Assembly (NCBI GenBank): GCA_946531785.1
Contig: CAMNAT010000063.1
Location: 1 to 8,651, forward strand
Length of the DNA stretch: 8,651 bases
Source of the DNA: an uncultured Oscillospiraceae bacterium
GTDB lineage: Bacteria; Bacillota; Clostridia; UBA1381
Reading direction: 5' to 3'
The notes below the pieces were generated by a model. It was given only the letters and a program-made list of their open reading frames with translations. It was not told where the DNA came from and did not search any database. The translations under genes and the position numbers were made by a program. Numbering within the stretch: the stretch's first letter is position 1; every line of letters starts with the position of its first letter. This document shows positions 4,919-8,651 of the stretch, piece after piece.

Positions 4919-5892
4919 CAGTTTCCGAACATCTTTTTCTTTCTTATATCCTCGCCGTAGAACAGCATCATTTCAAAATTCTCCATTATGCGCGAGGTGA
5001 AGCGCGCGGTATAGAGCTTTTCCAAGCCCTCAAAATTGAGATTGGTGTTTATTATTATCTTCTTTTCCGCATTATATCTCTCATTTACAAGATCAAACAG
5101 ATAAGACGGATTGTTTTTTGATGCTATCTCAGTTCCGAGATCGTCTATAATAAGAAGATCGCAGCCGTATATCTCTTTTGCCCTTTCGCCTGCTCTGCCG
5201 AAGCGCTCATCATCGAGAGTTCTGAAAAGCCGCTGCGCGCTTATGTATAACACCGTATAGCCCTTATCCATAACGCGCTTTGCAACGCAGCAGGACATAA
5301 AGGTCTTGCCGAGCCCCGTATCGCCGTAGAATATCATATTCTTTGCCGGCTTGTCGAAATTATCGGCAAAATCCATACAGTGCTTTTTTATAAATACCAT
5401 ATTATCATACGGCGATCTCTTGAAGCCGCTGACCTTATTTTTACCGTACAGCTCCATATCGAATACATCAAAATTCTGCCTCTTTAAAAGCTCCTTCATA
5501 TTTGATGCACGATAAAGCTCATCTATTATCTTCTGCTTAAAGCAGGAGCAGCGTCCGACACCCTCGACAAAGCCTGTGTCTTTGCATATACTGCAATCAT
5601 ATTTTGGCTTGTCAAAATCCTCGGGTATATCATATTTTCTAAGCAGCTCTTTTCTCTTCTGCTTAAGAACCTTGAATTTATTATCCATTTCAGATCTTGC
5701 GGACTTATCCAGAGGATCCTTTAATATCTTCTGCAATGTGCTGCTGCCGATATTATTTATCTCTTCATCGACAACTCTTATCTCCGGAAATTTTTCATAA
5801 ACGGAAGCTACTCTTTTGTCTCTTTCCTTTATTTTTCTTTCCGAAAGCTCATCATATTCCAGGGCAATTTTTTCGATAACCGATTCATCCAT
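4918..5892 (-). CDS. DnaC/IstB-like AAA+ ATPase with four-cysteine cluster
   Basis: This 324-residue protein belongs to the DnaC/DnaI/IstB group of AAA+ ATPases, which includes replicative helicase loaders. A charged, probably helical or coiled-coil N-terminus (1-90) is followed by C100-x2-C103 and C115-x-C117, a likely zinc site. The ATPase part has Walker A GDTGLGKT (190-197), Walker B LLIIDD (246-251), a sensor-like IINTN (280-284) and a conserved TSR (299-301). Its ATG at 5892 overlaps the end of hemZ by eight bases, with GGGG ten bases upstream inside hemZ, so translation is probably coupled. It is the last gene before the terminator. Co-transcription with dnaN suggests a replication role, possibly the helicase loader; IstB-type transposition helpers are unlikely, as no transposase is adjacent. 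The family is certain, the exact role is not. Confidence 0.88.
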   Translation of the reverse strand: MDESVIEKIALEYDELSERKIKERDKRVASVYEKFPEIRVVDEEINNIGSSTLQKILKDPLDKSARSEMDNKFKVLKQKRKELLRKYDIPEDFDKPKYDCSICKDTGFVEGVGRCSCFKQKIIDELYRASNMKELLKRQNFDVFDMELYGKNKVSGFKRSPYDNMVFIKKHCMDFADNFDKPAKNMIFYGDTGLGKTFMSCCVAKRVMDKGYTVLYISAQRLFRTLDDERFGRAGERAKEIYGCDLLIIDDLGTEIASKNNPSYLFDLVNERYNAEKKIIINTNLNFEGLEKLYTARFTSRIMENFEMMLFYGEDIRKKKMFGN

Positions 5893-7330
5893 TCATTATC
5901 AACCCCTTTATCTCATCCTTTTTTTTCAATATATCATCAAATCTTCTTATATACTCCAGCGGGTCCTTGAAATTGAAAACTCTCTCTATCCGGCTGCCCA
6001 TAACTACCTTTGACGAGCCTCCGCCTCCCATAGCGATTATGGTCTGCTTTTCCTCCATGATGTTCACATTATACGCGCTCATCGTGCCCGGCTTTGCATA
6101 GCCGACATTCTCTAAGTTTCCCGAGCTATTTTTCTGACGGTACATATAATACGGATCATAGCCCTCATCCTTCATACGCTTCCGGATGTATGAGAGCATC
6201 TCGTTCATATATTCACTTTTTGCAAGCTCGTTTTCGGTATGTCTGAAGCTTGCCGCCCTTTTTAAGCATAACGAATGGACGGTTATATTCTCAGGCTTTA
6301 ATTCTATGACCCTTTCAAGAGAATTCTTGAACATCTCCGGAGTTTCATCGGGAAGTCCCGCGATAAGATCGGTATTTATTATATCAAAGCCGACCTCGCG
6401 CGCTGTGCTAAACGCGTCATAGATCATATCAACGGTATGTGATCTGCCTATTTTTTTTAGTGTCACCGCATTCATTGACTGCGGATTTATGCTTATGCGG
6501 TTCACACCGTATTTTTTAAGAACATCAAGCTTTTCCCTTGTGATGGTATCGGGTCTTCCTGCCTCAACTGTGAATTCAACGAGCTTATCCGATACAAAAT
6601 ACTCATTTAATTTTTTAAGTATCATATCGGACTGCTCAGCTGATAATGTAGTAGGAGTACCCCCGCCGATATATATATTTTCTACATACGCGCCGACCTC
6701 ATCTATCAGCTCTTTTGTCTTTTCTATCTCAAGCAGCAGCTTTTCACAGAATTCATCCATATATTTTCCGCTGATCCTCATATCCGCGGAAACAAATGAG
6801 CAGTAAACACATCTTGTCGGACAAAACGGTATGCCCACATAAAGACTTACGCTGTTTTTTCCTATCCTGCTTAAAAGCTCCCTTTCATTTCCGGCAACGG
6901 TCATGGCAAGCTCTGTCTTTTCATCAGATACCTCATAGACATTTTTAAAAATATCTCTTACCTCATCTGATGAATAGCCCTCCTCCATAAGCTCACGCAC
7001 ATTCTTTGCCGGTCTTATGCCGCTCATTACTCCCCATGAAAAATTTATTTTTCTTATTTTCATGGCAGCGTGAGAAAATGATCTTGTACAGGCTGCTATA
7101 AAAATCTTTTTTATCAGCTTTTCTGATTTATTGTCCCTGTCAAATTCAAAGTAGTAGTCCTCAAAATATGACCTGCTGTTAAAAATGATCTGTGTATATA
7201 CATTTATCGTTTTATTTTCATAGCTGAAATTCTGGATTATACATACATCCTCATCCTCTGAAAAAAACAGATCATAAAACAGTCTCATTTCCCTGGGACA
7301 GGAATATCCGTTCTGTATAAGCTCTGTCAT
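5885..7330 (-). CDS. hemZ: HemZ-type radical SAM coproporphyrinogen dehydrogenase
   Basis: The 481-residue protein is a HemN/HemZ/HemW-family radical SAM enzyme. The family reaction is oxygen-independent oxidative decarboxylation of coproporphyrinogen III to protoporphyrinogen IX. An N-terminal extension of about 160 residues, ending with GIRPAKNVRELMEEGYS (104-120), is typical of HemZ rather than HemW. The radical SAM core begins at VGIPFC, with the 4Fe-4S cysteines C170-x3-C174-x2-C177, then GGGTPT (222-227), EAGRPD (256-261), RISINPQSMN (278-287) and GLPDET (325-330). The C-terminal part has GYAKPGTMSAYN (410-421) and MGGGGSSK (434-441). Its ATG overlaps the stop of the upstream hydrolase gene as ATGA, and I see no strong ribosome binding site, which points to coupling. 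No other heme gene is in view, so a different substrate or heme-handling role remains possible. Confidence 0.9.
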   Translation of the reverse strand: MTELIQNGYSCPREMRLFYDLFFSEDEDVCIIQNFSYENKTINVYTQIIFNSRSYFEDYYFEFDRDNKSEKLIKKIFIAACTRSFSHAAMKIRKINFSWGVMSGIRPAKNVRELMEEGYSSDEVRDIFKNVYEVSDEKTELAMTVAGNERELLSRIGKNSVSLYVGIPFCPTRCVYCSFVSADMRISGKYMDEFCEKLLLEIEKTKELIDEVGAYVENIYIGGGTPTTLSAEQSDMILKKLNEYFVSDKLVEFTVEAGRPDTITREKLDVLKKYGVNRISINPQSMNAVTLKKIGRSHTVDMIYDAFSTAREVGFDIINTDLIAGLPDETPEMFKNSLERVIELKPENITVHSLCLKRAASFRHTENELAKSEYMNEMLSYIRKRMKDEGYDPYYMYRQKNSSGNLENVGYAKPGTMSAYNVNIMEEKQTIIAMGGGGSSKVVMGSRIERVFNFKDPLEYIRRFDDILKKKDEIKGLIMNG

Positions 7331-7953
7331 GCTCTTATACAGAAGTTGAACTTCTTCTCATAGCCTATATTGGTATCCGATCCGTGACCGCAGTGAACGG
7401 CTGTATCATCAGGCAGGGTATATAGCTTTTCCTTGATCGATGAAAACAGCACCTCCATATCGCCTGTCGGCAGATCCCATCTTCCGCATGAGCGTAAAAA
7501 TAATGTGTCCCCGGCAAAAAGATCGTTATCTATGAGATAGCACACTCCGCAGCTGGTATGACCGGGAGTATATATGCATTTTATTTTAAGCGAATCGAAC
7601 ACAAGCTCTTCTCCGTCCTTTAAAATAATATCGGAATGGATATCCTTTATCTCATAGCCGAGACCGTGAAGAGTGAGATTTACATCAGGATCGCCTATAT
7701 TAAGACTTCCTCTCGCGCCGGATACTATCTCAGCACCCGTCATTTTCTTCAACGGGATAAGGCTCATTATATGATCGTAATGACAATGAGTGAGAAGGAT
7801 ATATTTAACCTTCACATTATTCTCATTTATCATCTTTTCGATTTTTTCGATCTTGCAGCCGGGATCTATTATAACACCGTTCAAGGTATTTTCATCATAA
7901 ATCAGAAATGTATTTTCTCCGTTTTCATTATTGAATATGGAAGTGTATTTCAT
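7327..7953 (-). CDS. Metallo-beta-lactamase-fold hydrolase (glyoxalase II-like)
   Basis: A 208-residue cytoplasmic hydrolase of the metallo-beta-lactamase fold, close to the short glyoxalase II-like group (YqgX/YcbL type). Metal ligands are all visible: T-H-C-H-Y-D-H at 55-61 (His56, His58, Asp60, His61), His132 in PGHTSCG, Asp149 in FAGDTLF and His190 in CGHG. The segment GRWDLPTGD (157-165) is typical of this subgroup. Thioester hydrolysis is the family's usual activity, but the substrate cannot be told from the sequence, and the full glutathione-binding C-terminal domain of true glyoxalase II is absent. The ATG at 7953 has AAAAGGA eight bases upstream, abutting the dnaN stop codon (13-base gap). 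Downstream it overlaps hemZ by four bases. No signal peptide is seen. An antibiotic beta-lactamase is excluded by the subgroup motifs and lack of export signal. Confidence 0.92.
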   Translation of the reverse strand: MKYTSIFNNENGENTFLIYDENTLNGVIIDPGCKIEKIEKMINENNVKVKYILLTHCHYDHIMSLIPLKKMTGAEIVSGARGSLNIGDPDVNLTLHGLGYEIKDIHSDIILKDGEELVFDSLKIKCIYTPGHTSCGVCYLIDNDLFAGDTLFLRSCGRWDLPTGDMEVLFSSIKEKLYTLPDDTAVHCGHGSDTNIGYEKKFNFCIRA

Positions 7954-7966
7954 ATTGATATTCCTT

Positions 7967-8651
7967 TTAATTATATAATCTTACAGGCTGGATCATATAT
8001 GTATACTTGTCGCTTACATCCTCAGGACGGATGAAGCAGCCGCCGGTCGGTGATGAAAATTCCATTACAACAGTATCATCATCACATGCGTTTAAAGCGT
8101 CCAGCATAAATCTGCAGTTCATGCCTATTATGAGATCGCCGCCCTCATGCTCGACTGATACCGAGTCGTTTACATTACCTCTTGATGTCTTACAGGATAT
8201 ATCTATCCTGCCTGAATTGATGTTCAGCCTTACCGGGGTTTTGTTATCGGTCTTTGATGAGAGCTCATCGTTTATGATAAGATTTGCTCTTTCAAGACTG
8301 TTTATGATAGCTGTTTTATCTGCCTTTATTTTTATTGAGTTTGCAGCACCTAAGATGACCTCATATCTTAAAAACTCACCGTCAAGCAGTCTTGAATATA
8401 CCTGATAATCACCGAAATCGAAAAGTATATGCTTATCAGATACTATGACCTTTACTGTACTTTCCTCATCATCTGTAAGTATCTGAGAAAGCCTTGAAAG
8501 AGTCATTCCCGGAACTACGAATTTTCTTTCTGTGTTGTCGGTGTCATTTTCAAGCTTTATGACAGCAAGCCTGTATGAATCGGTAGCGACTACATTCAGT
8601 CCGCTTATCTTGAAATCGAAGAGAGCACCCGTAAGCACCGGCTTTCTTGTC
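7967..8651 (-). CDS. dnaN: DNA polymerase III beta subunit (sliding clamp), 5' end cut by window
   Basis: The clamp forms a ring on DNA and tethers polymerase III and repair proteins. The last 227 residues are visible, reading TRKPVLTGALFDF at the window edge and ending MIQPVRLYN before TAA; a full clamp is about 365 to 380 residues. This covers the end of domain II and all of domain III. Recognisable are VLTGALFDF, ATDSYRLAV (matching the conserved ATDxHRLA), FVVPGMTLS, SRLLDGEFLRYEVIL (the L-x-G-x-F-P-x-Y region), the domain II-III linker region, and a C-terminal PVR close to the usual P-[MV]-R ending that borders the protein-binding cleft. The GTG at 8638 is internal and is not the start. 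It is the first visible gene of the operon with the hydrolase, hemZ and the DnaC-like ATPase. dnaA, recF and gyrB are not in view. Confidence 0.94.
   Translation of the reverse strand, partial: TRKPVLTGALFDFKISGLNVVATDSYRLAVIKLENDTDNTERKFVVPGMTLSRLSQILTDDEESTVKVIVSDKHILFDFGDYQVYSRLLDGEFLRYEVILGAANSIKIKADKTAIINSLERANLIINDELSSKTDNKTPVRLNINSGRIDISCKTSRGNVNDSVSVEHEGGDLIIGMNCRFMLDALNACDDDTVVMEFSSPTGGCFIRPEDVSDKYTYMIQPVRLYN

Noticed and set aside
4918..5892. IstB-type insertion sequence helper
   Set aside because: No istA-like transposase, inverted repeats or target duplications are nearby, and the gene overlaps hemZ in a housekeeping operon.
7327..7953. Metallo-beta-lactamase as an antibiotic resistance gene
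   Set aside because: There is no signal peptide, the motifs are those of the glyoxalase II-like group, and the gene lies in a housekeeping operon.
7636..8034. Plus-strand frame opposite the hydrolase start and dnaN end
   Set aside because: It lies antisense across two well-supported genes and their junction, with no motif and no plausible ribosome binding site.

Overview
The window reads as chromosomal DNA of a low-to-moderate GC, Gram-positive, fermentative anaerobe, most likely a clostridial (Oscillospiraceae/Ruminococcus-like) bacterium. The reasons are the protein variants (S12 with the longer Firmicute-type N-terminal segment, clostridial-type EF-G and EF-Tu), strong AGGAGG ribosome binding sites, TTGACA/TATAAT-type promoters, and an oxygen-independent HemZ-type radical SAM enzyme. 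The genus is an inference; no rRNA is present to confirm it.

Nearly everything runs on the minus strand, so read from high to low coordinates. The first block (8651 to 4918) is a tightly packed operon: the 3' part of dnaN (sliding clamp), a glyoxalase II-like metallo-beta-lactamase-fold hydrolase, hemZ, and a DnaC/IstB-like AAA+ ATPase with a four-cysteine cluster. The last three are joined by 4-base and 8-base overlaps. The operon ends at a strong bidirectional terminator.

The only plus-strand gene (4610 to 4891) encodes a small lipoprotein whose mature part is built on four 11-residue repeats. It converges on the same terminator. Its upstream region (4356 to 4609) is a divergent intergenic segment shared with the ribosomal operon.

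The second block (4448 to 1) is the classical str operon rpsL-rpsG-fusA-tuf, encoding S12, S7, EF-G and EF-Tu. A consensus promoter lies in front of rpsL, and tuf has a second, independent consensus promoter. The tuf 3' end lies beyond base 1.

The genes are ordinary. The less ordinary signals are: a nested RNA structure between rpsL and rpsG, at the position where E. coli carries its S7 feedback site; a hairpin covering the fusA ribosome binding site; a hairpin at the 5' end of the rpsL mRNA; an arginine in S12 at the site where lysine-to-arginine changes give streptomycin resistance in other bacteria; a GTG start for S7; a cysteine-containing insertion in EF-Tu; and the hendecad-repeat lipoprotein. 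I saw no mobile element, CRISPR array, tRNA, rRNA or defence system.
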